Positions 47,748 through 56,381 of a DNA stretch of 64,000 nt are shown here, piece after piece; position 1 is the stretch's first letter, and each line of letters opens with the position of its first letter. Source of the DNA: Bradyrhizobium quebecense. Its GTDB lineage: Bacteria; Pseudomonadota; Alphaproteobacteria; Rhizobiales; Xanthobacteraceae. A program made the translations under genes and the position numbers. The stretch covers positions 4,650,001 through 4,714,000 of the forward strand of contig NZ_CP088022.1 in assembly GCF_013373795.3 (NCBI RefSeq), written 5' to 3'. The notes under the pieces were generated by a model that made no database searches, had not been told where the DNA came from, and saw only the letters and a program-made list of their open reading frames with translations.

Positions 47748-47888
47748 TAGAGCATTTTCTGACCTGGCGGAATCGGAAGGGATTGAACTAAGCCGCTGCC
47801 GCGGCGTAGGGGGCAAGGTGGCATAGATCGCCTCCTGGCTGAGAGGATGTGGGTGTTGGAGCCCACCCCCTCAGACAGGAGTATCGAG

Positions 47889-48749
47889 ATGGCCGATTTG
47901 AGCCCTCTTCGCCGCCGCATGATCGAAGACATGACCGTCCGCAATCTGTCGCCGGCGACGCAAAGATCCTACATCAGCGCGGTTTCGAAGTTCAGCCGCT
48001 ATTTTGGCCGATCGCCTGACCGGTTAGAGCTGGAAGACGTCCGCGCCTTCCAGGTGCATTTGGTCTCGACCGGCATCTCATGGCCGGCGCTGAACCAGAT
48101 CGTCTGTGCGCTACGGTTTTTCTACGGCGTCACGCTCGGCGAGGCGCTCATCCCAGAGCGCATTCCCTATGCGCGAGAACCGCGCAAGCTGCCGGTCGTT
48201 CTCAGCGCCGACGAAGTGGTTCAGTTTCTTGAAGCGGTATCGAGCCTGAAGAGCCGCGCCGCGCTCACCACCGCCTATGCGGCCGGGCTCAGGGCCTCGG
48301 AGGTTGCGGGACTGCGGATCGAAGACATCGACAGCGCCCGCGGCGTCATCCAGGTGCGCCACGGCAAGGGCGCGAAGGATCGCAACGTGATGCTGTCGCC
48401 CCAGCTGCTGGGCATCCTGCGCACCTACTGGCGGCTCGCCCGGCCGCGGCTTTATCTGTTCCCTGGTCGTGACGAAGATCATCCGATCGATCAGACCGTG
48501 CTGCATGCCGCCTGCCGGTCGGCGGTGAAGGCTGCGGGCCTGACCAAGCGCGTCACGCTGCACACGCTGCGCCACAGCTTCGCGACACATCTTCTCGAGA
48601 ACGGAACCGATATCCGGATCATCCAGGTCTTGCTCGGGCACAATAATTTGTCGTCGACAGCGCGCTACACGCAGGTCGCCACCGATACGATCCGAGCGAC
48701 GCAGAGCCCGCTCGATCGCCTGTCGCTGGAGGTGACGCCACCTGGATGA
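47889..48749 (+). CDS. Tyrosine recombinase (integrase) of the IS91-like element
   Basis: 286 residues. SAM-like N-terminal domain (MTVRNLSPATQRSYISAVSKFSRYFGR), then the catalytic domain with AYAAGLRASEVAGLRIEDID (catalytic Arg), HTLRHSFATHLLENGTDIRII (His-x-x-Arg) and the terminal tyrosine in STARYTQV. CAGGAG lies about 7 nt before ATG 47889. Its stop overlaps the transposase start (ATGA), so the two proteins work together in this element type. Confidence 0.88.
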   Translation: MADLSPLRRRMIEDMTVRNLSPATQRSYISAVSKFSRYFGRSPDRLELEDVRAFQVHLVSTGISWPALNQIVCALRFFYGVTLGEALIPERIPYAREPRKLPVVLSADEVVQFLEAVSSLKSRAALTTAYAAGLRASEVAGLRIEDIDSARGVIQVRHGKGAKDRNVMLSPQLLGILRTYWRLARPRLYLFPGRDEDHPIDQTVLHAACRSAVKAAGLTKRVTLHTLRHSFATHLLENGTDIRIIQVLLGHNNLSSTARYTQVATDTIRATQSPLDRLSLEVTPPG

Positions 48750-49996
48750 CCCGCAGCGGGATGCGGGTCATGACCCGCTCCGACATCCGCTCCAACAGGC
48801 CCGCCATCGAGATTGCCGATATTCTGTGCCGGCATGGCGACGCCTATCGCCGTGTACATGCCGGTCATCTGGGGCGGGTCGAGCGGCGCGTGATGAGCGC
48901 GATCGTTGCGTGCCGGACCGAGGCGCTCGGCGGCCACATGCAGGCTTGCGACGACTGCGGCACGACACGCGTTGCCTATAATTCCTGCCGCAATCGGCAC
49001 TGTCCGAAGTGTCAGGGGAGAGCCCGAGCCGCGTGGCTCGCCGCGCGTCAAGCCGACCTGCTTCCGGTTCCCTATTTCCACGTCGTCTTTACACTTCCCG
49101 CACCGATCGCCGCGATCGCTTTCCAGAACAAGGCCGTCGTCTATGCCATCCTGTTCAAGGCTGCCGCCGAGGCGATGACGACGCTCGCCGCCAATCCACG
49201 CCGGCTCGGCGGTGCGATCGGCGGCGTCGCCGTCCTCCACACCTGGGGACAGACGCTGATGCATCATCCCCACGTCCATTGCGTCGTTCCGGGTGGCGGC
49301 CTCTCGCCCGATGGCGCGCGCTGGACCGCTTGCCGACCGAACTTCTTCCTGGCCGTCAAACCGTTGTCCAGACTATTTCGCACACTTTTTCTCAAACGTC
49401 TGTCGGCAGCCTTCAACTCCGGTGCCTTGCGTTTCTTCGGCGATCTCGGAGCTCTGGCCGAGCCGGCTGCCTTTGCGGCCCACCTCGACGCCATGCGACG
49501 CATCAACTGGGTTGTTTACGCCAAACGGCCCTTCGGCGGACCCGCACAGGTCCTGGCCTATCTCGGCCGCTACACCCATCGCGTCGCGATCGCCAACAGC
49601 CGGCTCGTCGCACTCGACGACGATCATGTCGCCTTCTCATGGAAGGACTATCGCCAAAACAGCGCGACAAAGATCATGAATCTCAAGCCCGATGAGTTCA
49701 TTCGCCGTTTCCTGCTTCATACGCTGCCTGACGGCTTCCACCGCATCCGCCACTTCGGCTTCATGGCCAACCGCCATCGCGCTGCCAAGCTCGCCCTTTG
49801 CCGCGAACTTCTCGATCATGAGCGAACAGCCCCAAACGATGGCCAGCCGTCGCCTGTGGATTCGGAGGCTCAAACCCGGGCCGAGGTTCCTGCCTGTCCC
49901 GATTGTGGTGGCGTCATGCGCATCATTGAGCGCTTTCGACATAGCTTCAGACGCCCCAGCCCTCGAACATCACCGTTCCGATGCGACACATCGTGA
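48746..49996 (+). CDS. IS91-family transposase
   Basis: 416 residues. The N-terminal zinc finger has CDDCG and CRNRHCPKCQG, followed by FHVVFTLPAPI, the HUH motif HHPHVHCVVPGGG and the tyrosine segment YLGRYTHRVAIAN. This is the single-stranded rolling-circle transposase (Y2-type in the family). The C-terminus adds a second CPDCGG pair. It appears full length and without stops. Confidence 0.88.
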   Translation: MTRSGMRVMTRSDIRSNRPAIEIADILCRHGDAYRRVHAGHLGRVERRVMSAIVACRTEALGGHMQACDDCGTTRVAYNSCRNRHCPKCQGRARAAWLAARQADLLPVPYFHVVFTLPAPIAAIAFQNKAVVYAILFKAAAEAMTTLAANPRRLGGAIGGVAVLHTWGQTLMHHPHVHCVVPGGGLSPDGARWTACRPNFFLAVKPLSRLFRTLFLKRLSAAFNSGALRFFGDLGALAEPAAFAAHLDAMRRINWVVYAKRPFGGPAQVLAYLGRYTHRVAIANSRLVALDDDHVAFSWKDYRQNSATKIMNLKPDEFIRRFLLHTLPDGFHRIRHFGFMANRHRAAKLALCRELLDHERTAPNDGQPSPVDSEAQTRAEVPACPDCGGVMRIIERFRHSFRRPSPRTSPFRCDTS

Positions 49997-50414
49997 GCCA
50001 AGTCATGTCGTGCACGACGATCATCATTCGTCATTTCGCTCCCAGCGTCTCGATCATCGCGGACGATGTCGAATCCGTGCTGTCACACTGCGCGACAACA
50101 ACCGTCCGATGCAGCAAAAGGCCTATCGCGATCTCAGGCGAAGCGCGTCTGATCTCAACTCTTCCAGGATGCGCACTCCTGTGTCTCTGCCTCACGCGCC
50201 GAGCCAGCAGATCGGGCATGGCGATCTCGAACAATCCCCATAGCTGCAAAACCGCGAATAGCCTCCCGCGCCTTCGTTCAATCCGGCTTCAATGAGGTCG
50301 CGTCATAAGCGCCTGCCGCGCCCTCGCGTGAGCGCGACCTCACAGAACCCTCCAGATTCCCTTGTGAGGCAAATCGTGATTCACCCTGAGGGCTGGTGAT
50401 GGAGGCCAGCCCCC
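49997..50414. other. Non-coding tail of the IS91-like element and start of the IS630 right part
   Basis: No supported gene. A hairpin (50293-50342) and the nested GTGAG/CTCAC pair (50328-50343) suggest the rolling-circle origin end. From about 50361 the sequence leads into the IS630 transposase gene, with GGAGG just before its start. Confidence 0.5.
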
Positions 50415-50810
50415 ATGGCTAAGCCGCTCTCGCCGGACCTTCGCCTTCGCATTATTCGGGCTGTGGAAGAGGAAGGCATGAGCTGTCGGGGCGCCGCCGG
50501 CCGGTTCGGCGTAGCGCCATCGACAGCGATCGAACTGGTCAACGAATGGCGCAGCACCGGCGCTTGTGAGGCGGGAGCGCAGGGCGGAGACAGACGTTCA
50601 GCTCGGATCGAGGGTCATGCTGCGGAGATCCTCTCCCTGGTCAAGGCTACGCCTGACATGACGCTGGCCGAGATCGCTGACCATCTCCTCAAAGTCCACG
50701 GCGAGCGTTTCGTGCCGAGCGTGGTCTGGCGATTCTTCGATCGCCGCAACATCACGTTCAAAAAAAACATCGCACGCCAGCGAGCAGGATCGGCCGGACG
50801 TGGCCGCTGA
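50415..50810 (+). CDS. IS630 transposase, N-terminal part (frame a)
   Basis: 131 residues. The helix-turn-helix start [24 protein letters not shown] is followed by a second HTH with [17 protein letters not shown]. It reaches FKKN, where a run of eight A bases (50760-50767) changes the frame; with seven A the frame would continue into [22 protein letters not shown] and then the second frame. The protein alone lacks the catalytic domain. Confidence 0.8.
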   Translation: MAKPLSPDLRLRIIRAVEEEGMSCRGAAGRFGVAPSTAIELVNEWRSTGACEAGAQGGDRRSARIEGHAAEILSLVKATPDMTLAEIADHLLKVHGERFVPSVVWRFFDRRNITFKKNIARQRAGSAGRGR

Positions 50811-51366
50811 ACGCGCGGCGTGGAAGGCATCTCAGCCTGAGATCGGCATCCATCGGTTGGTGTTTATCGACGAGACGGGAGCCTCGACCAAGATGGCGCG
50901 GCGCTATGGCCGCTCGCCGTACGGCCAGCGCTGTGTCGCAGCGCTCCCGCATGGTCATTGGAAGACGACGACCTTCGTCGGCGCGCTCAGAGCGACCGGC
51001 ATGACTGCGCCGATGGTCCTTGACGGTCCCATGGATGGTCTGGCGTTCGAGGCTTACGTGACGCAAGTCCTCGTGCCGACACTCAGGCCCGGCGACATCG
51101 TGGTGATGGACAATCTCGCAGCACACAAGCGCGCCGAGGTCGGCATCGCAATCGATGCCGTGGGCGCCCAGCTCCTCTATTTGCCGCCTTATTCGCCCGA
51201 CCTCAATCCGATCGAAATGGCCTTCGCCAAGCTCAAAGCCGCACTTCGAAAGGCCGCCGCCAGATCAATCGAGGCTTTGGACAACGCTATTGCCACCGCC
51301 CTGACCGCCTTCACCGCCCAAGAGTGCCTGAACTTCTTCGCCGCAGCCGGTTATGACCGTGTCTGA
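50800..51366 (+). CDS. IS630 transposase, catalytic DDE part (frame b)
   Basis: The frame continues the upstream one by slippage at the A8 run and contains the DDE/DDD-type catalytic triad regions [30 protein letters not shown] and [19 protein letters not shown]. The independent ATG at 50800 is unlikely to be the natural start. Full-length transposase would require a frameshift. Confidence 0.8.
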   Translation: MAAERAAWKASQPEIGIHRLVFIDETGASTKMARRYGRSPYGQRCVAALPHGHWKTTTFVGALRATGMTAPMVLDGPMDGLAFEAYVTQVLVPTLRPGDIVVMDNLAAHKRAEVGIAIDAVGAQLLYLPPYSPDLNPIEMAFAKLKAALRKAAARSIEALDNAIATALTAFTAQECLNFFAAAGYDRV

Positions 51367-51379
51367 TCAGAATCTGCTC

Positions 51380-52117
51380 TAGAGCGCGCTCCGGATCATC
51401 TTGGATGAAGCCATGAGCTCTCGGATTGCGCAGCCCGGAAACCGCGCCCGAAAACATGTACATGAACCCCTTCTGTTCATCCTTGTCAGATTGATCCACA
51501 AGGTCATTGAATCTCAGGACCGGGTTCGATGGACTGAAAGCACGCTCCATTAGAGTCGTTCCGTCCTGCTCTAGTCCACTACGTAGCCGAACCAATCCAT
51601 TTAGCGCCTTGACTGCCGCCTCTACGGAATTTGCGTAGTGACCATCTTGGTAGAGCGACGAAGACGCGCGCGCTATTTCGGGGTGCAGGTCAAGACCGGC
51701 GTACGCCCGAAGGGTGCGAGACGCCGTGTCGCCATCATCCCCTCCTGCCTGCTCTTCAAGAGTCTCAAGCAACGTCTTCAGCGTTGTAACACCCCTACTG
51801 ACCTTTCTCTTCACGGTTTCTAGGTTACCTCGGATCGAGGCATCCATTCCTCCATGGTAGATCACGAAAACCGGTCGGAACGTTTCTATTGAGTACTCCT
51901 CATACTCGACAGCATTCACACCATAGATGTCGCGAAGAGTCGCATTGATCTTCTGGACATGACTATCCAAGATATCGCCACCCGTTTCATTGTCGAGTTG
52001 ATTTGGGTCGAGAGCGACCAACTCCTGAAGTCGCCGACGAACCTTCGGGATCGCGGCTTGAACTTGAGAGATCGAAAGAGAAGCTGACTTTTTCTCAGAT
52101 ATCGGTTTGCGCGCCAT
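51380..52117 (-). pseudogene. 5' fragment (246 codons) of a TIGR02391 (Ymh-like) gene split by IS630 and IS66
   Basis: From ATG 52117 (AGGA about 7 nt upstream) the frame gives the TIGR02391 signature: LHPEIARASSSLYQDGHYANSVEAAVKALN, MERAFSPSNPVLRFND, DEQKGFMYMFSGAVSGLRNP and RAHGFIQDDPERAL. At the IS630 junction it runs into 22 foreign residues and stops at 51311. Excising both elements restores 795 nt coding for 264 residues ending KLLDGARR. An N-terminal region of about 120 residues precedes the domain. TIGR02391 proteins occur in defence contexts and show an Abi-like fold by motif. The base composition is lower in GC than the flanks. Confidence 0.85.
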
Positions 52118-52335
52118 AATGGCATCCTAAAATTCTCAATCATTTGGCGGTCAATCGTAGTGATCGCTCTACGTAACAACCCATCGTTGAACCTGTCAAA
52201 TTGTTGCGCCATCCCTCTGGCGCCGCGTCATTCTTCGCGGGTTCGTCAGCCGAAATCTGGCAACGCCCATCCTAACGACCGTTTTAGTCGACTACACAGC
52301 GGAGGCCGGGGTTGCGCCGGCCGATTATGAATGGG

Positions 52336-54009
52336 CTAAGCTGGCCGGCCAACAGCGGCCGCCGCCTGCACGGTGCTACCCGCTCCCGCCCGAAACTCAA
52401 TCTCCTCATATTCCCCCGCCGCCACGCCGTTGATGATCCCCAAAAACTTCGGCGTACCGCCGTTGTAGACGAAGTACCGCACGGTGCCCTCTTCATGCCC
52501 CGCGACGTTGGAGTTGTAGCCGGTGAACCACGACTTGGCTTTGCGCATCAGCATGATCTCGTACATCTTGGCGACGTGCGCGGTCCAGCGCTGCTGCGCC
52601 TCCAGCGTGGCGTCGGCGCGCGTGTAGCCGCGGTCCCACATGTATTGCAGGAGGTTGGTGCACCAGTTGACGCCGTTCTCGATGCCGCGCGGAAAGTTCG
52701 TCGAGGCAGAGGCGCTTTGCGGCCCGGTCGGCATCAAGAGGTTCGGGAAGCCGTGGACCATCATGCCGAGGAAGGTCGATGGCGCCTGCTTCCATTTGTC
52801 GGCGAGCTTCGCGCCGCCGATGCCGGTGATGTCGATCAAATCGTAGGCGCCGGTGATGGCATCGAAGCCGGTGGCGTAGACGATGATGTCGAAGTCGTAG
52901 TCGCGCGCCGTGGTGCGCAGGCCAGTCTCGGTGACGCGCACCAGCGGCGTCTCGCTGAGATCGACGAGATGCACATTGTCGCGATTGTAGGCCTCGAAAT
53001 AGCTTGTCTCCAGCGGCAGGCGCTGCACGCCGAAGCCGTGATCTCTGGGGATCAGCTTCTCGGCGACCTTCGGATCCTTCACACGGCGGCGGATGCGGTC
53101 CGCGATATATTCCGACAGTTCGGCATTCGCGGCCTCGTCCATGAAGATCTCGCGGAAATTCGCGAGCCAAATGCCGAAGCCGGGCTCGTCGTAGAGCCTG
53201 TCCCACAGTGCCAGCCGCTCCTCGCGGCTCACCTCGTAGAAGCCGCGCTTGTCGGGACCGTGCACGAAGCTGCCGGGCGTCAGCGCGCAGGCGGCGAAGA
53301 TCTCGTCATAGCGTGCGCGGATGTCGGCCATCTCCTCGTCGGAGATGTCGCTGTTGTTGAGCGGCGCGCTCCAGTTCGGCCGGCGCTGGAACACCGTGAG
53401 TTCGCCGACCTTGTCTGATATCTCGCCGATCAGCTGGATGCCGGTCGCGCCGGTGCCGATCACGGCGACCTTCTTGCCCGTGAGATCGACCGGCTCGTGC
53501 GGCCAGTAATAGGTGTGGAACGAGCGGCCCTTGAAGTCGTCGATGCCAGGCACGCGCGGCATGGTCGGCGCCGAGAGCAGGCCGATCCCCAGCACGACGA
53601 AGCGGCAGGTCAGCGCGCGGCCGTCGCTGATCCTGAGTTGCCAGAGGTCGCGCGTCTCGTCGAGCTGCATGGCCTCGACCTTGCAGTTGAACTGCATGTG
53701 CCTGCGCAGGTCGAACTTGTCGGCGACGTAGTTCAGATAGCGCAGATTCTCGGGCTGGCCGGAGAAGCGCTCCTTCCAGTGCCACTCGTCGAGCAGCTCG
53801 CGCGAGAACGAGAAGCCGTAGGTGTAGCTCTCGGAATCGAAGCGGCAGCCCGGATAGCGGTTCCAGTACCAGGTCCCGCCGAGATCGGGCGCGGCTTCCA
53901 GCACGGTTGCGTCGATGCCGAGATCGGCGAGCCGCTTGATCTGGTAGATGCCGGCGACGCCGGCGCCGACCACGATCACCTCGTAATGGGTTTTCGCCTC
54001 TCCCGTCAT
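52336..54009 (-). CDS. Flavin-containing Baeyer-Villiger-type monooxygenase
   Basis: About 557 residues. The FAD site VIVVGAGVAGIYQIKRL is followed by GGTWYWNRYPGCRFDSESYTY, the BVMO fingerprint FKGRSFHTYYWPHE and the NADPH site VAVIGTGATGIQLIGEI. These place it with class B phenylacetone/cyclohexanone monooxygenases. The start ATG 54009 has GGGAG 5 nt upstream (a TTG at 54021 is the alternative). The substrate, probably a ketone or steroid-like compound, is unknown. Confidence 0.85.
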   Translation of the reverse strand: MTGEAKTHYEVIVVGAGVAGIYQIKRLADLGIDATVLEAAPDLGGTWYWNRYPGCRFDSESYTYGFSFSRELLDEWHWKERFSGQPENLRYLNYVADKFDLRRHMQFNCKVEAMQLDETRDLWQLRISDGRALTCRFVVLGIGLLSAPTMPRVPGIDDFKGRSFHTYYWPHEPVDLTGKKVAVIGTGATGIQLIGEISDKVGELTVFQRRPNWSAPLNNSDISDEEMADIRARYDEIFAACALTPGSFVHGPDKRGFYEVSREERLALWDRLYDEPGFGIWLANFREIFMDEAANAELSEYIADRIRRRVKDPKVAEKLIPRDHGFGVQRLPLETSYFEAYNRDNVHLVDLSETPLVRVTETGLRTTARDYDFDIIVYATGFDAITGAYDLIDITGIGGAKLADKWKQAPSTFLGMMVHGFPNLLMPTGPQSASASTNFPRGIENGVNWCTNLLQYMWDRGYTRADATLEAQQRWTAHVAKMYEIMLMRKAKSWFTGYNSNVAGHEEGTVRYFVYNGGTPKFLGIINGVAAGEYEEIEFRAGAGSTVQAAAAVGRPA

Positions 54010-54163
54010 GTCCGCTCCCAAATTCTTCTTGATCTGTTTGGGTCGATTACAGACCCTTTTGCCTGATCAGGCAACCGCTCGTCCGCGGGCACAACTTGCG
54101 TTGAGGCGCTGCCTGCACCACATCGATCGTTGCAGTTCAACAAGCGGTAACCGGACGAGCAGC

Positions 54164-54559
54164 ATGGCCGACAATCTCACCGGCGTCTGGGACGGCAGCT
54201 ACGTTCAGCCAGGCGGCATGGTCACGTTCCTGGCGACGCTGATCGACGCCGGCGGCGCGCTCGGCGGCAGCGTGACCGAGCCTTGCATGGCGCAAGGCTG
54301 TCCGCTCCCCTCGCATAACGCCTCGCTGGCGGGTCAGCGCTCCGGCAGCGCGGTGTCGTTCGTCAAGCGCTACGAGCCGCGAGGCTACGGCTATGACACG
54401 GTGCACTATGAAGGCGCGGTCAATGCCGACGCGACCGAGATCGACGGCCGCTGGAGCATCCGCGGCACGGCGTACTCGGGAACGTTCCTGATGGTGCGTT
54501 CGAGCGGACCGTCGCAAGCGGTCACGACCGAAGACGAGATCAACGAGCCGGTGCGCTAG
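54164..54559 (+). CDS. Conserved hypothetical protein of about 131 residues
   Basis: Starts MADNLTGVWDGSYVQPGG and continues with alternating beta segments (MVTFLATLIDAGG, GSVTEPC, SAVSFVKRYEP, DTVHYEGAVNADATEIDGRWSI). This looks like a small beta-barrel lacking a signal peptide, vaguely like lipocalin- or avidin-type proteins without the key residues. The Shine-Dalgarno is weak. It is followed by a NUDIX gene after 29 nt. Function is unknown. Confidence 0.5.
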   Translation: MADNLTGVWDGSYVQPGGMVTFLATLIDAGGALGGSVTEPCMAQGCPLPSHNASLAGQRSGSAVSFVKRYEPRGYGYDTVHYEGAVNADATEIDGRWSIRGTAYSGTFLMVRSSGPSQAVTTEDEINEPVR

Positions 54560-54588
54560 CGCGCAGCCGTACACCTTCGGAATCGACT

Positions 54589-55068
54589 ATGCCCCAGCGC
54601 AGCGCCGGCTTGCTGATGTTTCGCCGCAGACGCGGCATCGCGGAAGTGCTGCTGGTGCATCCGGGCGGCCCGTTCTGGACGAAGAAGGATGATGCGGCCT
54701 GGTCGATCCCGAAGGGCCTCTATGAAGAAGGCGAAAATCCCCTGAGCGCCGCGAAACGCGAATTCGAGGAGGAGACGGGACAGCGGCCCGTCGGCACCTT
54801 CATCGAGCTCGGCGTGTTCAAGCAACCGAGCGGCAAGCATGTCAGCGCATGGGCGCTCGAGGGCGAATTCGACCTTGCAGCGTTCAAGAGCAACACGTTC
54901 GCGATGGAGTGGCCGCCACGATCGGGACGCCTCGCGGAATTCCCGGAGGCGGATCGCGCGGGCTGGTTTGCATTGAAGGAGGCGTTCAGGAAGATTACCA
55001 AGGGACAGCAGCCTGTCCTGAACAGCCTGATCGAGAAGCTCGGCCTGCCGAAACCCGATTTCAGCTAG
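54589..55068 (+). CDS. NUDIX hydrolase
   Basis: 159 residues. AGLLMFRRRRGIAEVLLVHPGG and WSIPKGLYEEGENPLSAAKREFEEETGQ contain the complete NUDIX box (G-x5-E-x7-REFxEE-x-GU). The family of this arrangement is often annotated as nucleotide-metabolism or coenzyme-related. The substrate is unknown. It lies 28 nt before the DNA glycosylase gene. Confidence 0.8.
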   Translation: MPQRSAGLLMFRRRRGIAEVLLVHPGGPFWTKKDDAAWSIPKGLYEEGENPLSAAKREFEEETGQRPVGTFIELGVFKQPSGKHVSAWALEGEFDLAAFKSNTFAMEWPPRSGRLAEFPEADRAGWFALKEAFRKITKGQQPVLNSLIEKLGLPKPDFS

Positions 55069-55096
55069 GCAAGGTCGTCCATTACCCCCCGCTCCG

Positions 55097-55612
55097 ATGC
55101 CCGACAACAATCTCCACCGCCTCCCCGATCAGCTCCGCGCCAATCTGCGGCTGGTGTTCGTCGGCACCGCGGCCAGCACGCGCTCGGCCACCGTCGGGCA
55201 TTACTACGCGCATCCCCGCAACCGCTTCTGGCGCGCGCTGCATGAGGCCGGCATCACGCCGCGGCGCTATCGGCCGGATGAGTTCACCGCCCTGCTCGAG
55301 CTCGGCATCGGCTTCACCGATCTCTCCAAGACCGGCGCCGGGATGGATCATGAGATCGCGCGGGGCTCGTTCGATGTCGCGGGCTTCAGGACCAAGATCG
55401 AGATGGTTCGGCCGAACACCATCGCCTTCACCAGCAGGAAGGCGGCGAGCCTGTTTTACGACCGGCCGACCAGCGCGCTTGCGCTCGGCCGGCAGCCGGC
55501 CATAAATGGATTTCCTGACGTGTTCGTGTTGTCGTCGCCGTCAGGTGCGGCGTCCGGCCATTGGACGTTGCAGCCGTGGCGTGAGCTGGCGCAGTGGATC
55601 ACGGAACCGTAG
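55097..55612 (+). CDS. Mug-like uracil/thymine DNA glycosylase with altered motif 1
   Basis: 171 residues. LVFVGTAASTRSATVGHYYAHPRNRFWRALHEAG (residues 19-52) matches the Mug/TDG fold: family-typical GINPG is replaced by GTAAS at residues 23-27, so the catalytic Asn is absent. Motif 2 is LSSPSGAASGHW in place of NPSGLS. It should remove uracil from mismatched DNA if active. Rhizobial UDG-superfamily members with unusual motifs have been described, including from Bradyrhizobium; whether this is the orthologue cannot be judged here. Confidence 0.7.
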   Translation: MPDNNLHRLPDQLRANLRLVFVGTAASTRSATVGHYYAHPRNRFWRALHEAGITPRRYRPDEFTALLELGIGFTDLSKTGAGMDHEIARGSFDVAGFRTKIEMVRPNTIAFTSRKAASLFYDRPTSALALGRQPAINGFPDVFVLSSPSGAASGHWTLQPWRELAQWITEP

Positions 55613-55740
55613 AAGGGTAGAGCGCAGCGAAACCCATCATCTCTCCCGCGGCTACGAAGTTGATGGGTTTCGCGGAGTTTATCATCGGGCCGCGCGTTGC
55701 GCGGACCCGTTGGCTCTACCCATCCTACGAAGCCCGCCCG
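55612..55740. repeat. Dispersed Bradyrhizobium-type repeat
   Basis: Arms GTAGAAGGGTAGAGC and GCTCTACCCATCCTACG (reverse complement) bound about 130 nt that include CCATCA-type inner repeats (AACCCATCA with TGATGGGTT). A diverged partial copy (TATCATCGGGC...CGCGCGACC) lies at 56284-56322. Confidence 0.6.
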
Positions 55741-56175
55741 TTACTCCTTCAACGTGATCGCAAGCCCGCTGAGGTCGACATTGGCCATCAGCCCGATCTG
55801 CTTGCCGCTCAATTCGAGCACCGCGCCGTTCTGGTTGGTCAAGAGGATGCCGCGCACACCGGCGCCGAGCGCAACGCCCATGCCGGCCGCGGCATAGACG
55901 CCGGCGATATCCTGGGCGCGGCGGATGTTGCGCACACGCCCCTGCAACGTGGTCTGGGAGCCGCCGAACACGAGGCCGTAGTCCAGCCCGCCGGCGGTGA
56001 GCCCGTAAGTCTGGCCGTGGAAGGTCAGGACGCCCTTGCCGGCGGAGCCGCCGAAGAACCAGCCGCCCTTGAAGATGACGAGCGTCACCGCGCCCTCGTC
56101 GGCCAGTGCAGCGGACGATCCGGTGAGCAGCGCCAGCGCGAACAGCACGGCGCGGGCGGCGGATGACAATCTCAT
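55741..56175 (-). CDS. Small secreted protein of unknown family
   Basis: 144 residues from ATG 56175, with GGAGAA about 8 nt upstream. The signal peptide is AARAVLFALALLTGSSAALA. The mature part is glycine-rich and repetitive (GGWFFGGSAGKGVLTFHGQTY, GLDYGLVFGGSQTTLQGRV, GVYAAAGMGVALGAGVRGILLTNQNG). It has the feel of a small beta-barrel or lipid-binding envelope protein. I do not assign it to a named family. Confidence 0.5.
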   Translation of the reverse strand: MRLSSAARAVLFALALLTGSSAALADEGAVTLVIFKGGWFFGGSAGKGVLTFHGQTYGLTAGGLDYGLVFGGSQTTLQGRVRNIRRAQDIAGVYAAAGMGVALGAGVRGILLTNQNGAVLELSGKQIGLMANVDLSGLAITLKE

Positions 56176-56381
56176 GGGGGGTTCTCCGGACGAAGTGAAG
56201 CGAATCGCGGCAATCCAATCGGGCGGCGGCACGTCGAAATGCCGGCAAAACACGCGGGATTGCGCTTGTTCCTGTTATTGTGGAGTCTATCATCGGGCGT
56301 GTAGTCGCGCGACCATTGGCGCATGCGCCGCCACCGCTTTGCGCCATCGCTGAGGAGTTTGCGCAACAGGGACCCGCACCG

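Larger units (their letters stand above)
47764..50360 (+). mobile_element. IS91-like element with tyrosine recombinase (borders approximate)
   Basis: It carries a tyrosine recombinase and an IS91-type transposase in one operon. The right border is placed before CTTG (50361-50364), the tetranucleotide type targeted by IS91 relatives. The hairpin arms TGAGGTCGCG (50293-50302) and CGCGACCTCA (50333-50342) resemble an ori-IS end. IS91 elements do not duplicate the target, so the left border (between about 47764 and 47888) is not determinable by eye. Confidence 0.6.
47748..51381 (+). mobile_element. IS630-family element with TA target duplication, interrupted by an IS91-like element
   Basis: Flanking TA at 47748-47749 and 51380-51381 frame ends GAGCATTTTCTGACC (left) and GAGCAGATTCTGATC (right, reverse complement), which are imperfect inverted repeats. 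IS630/Tc1-type elements insert into TA. The transposase is at the right end (50415-51366). The middle, from about 47764 to 50360, is a separate IS91-like insertion, so the left IS630 end is separated from its transposase by 2.6 kb. Confidence 0.85.

Noticed and set aside
44100..52335. Search for direct repeats marking an integrative element around the defence island
   Set aside because: No tRNA gene or matching direct repeats were found by eye at the two edges; only the IS target duplications are clear.
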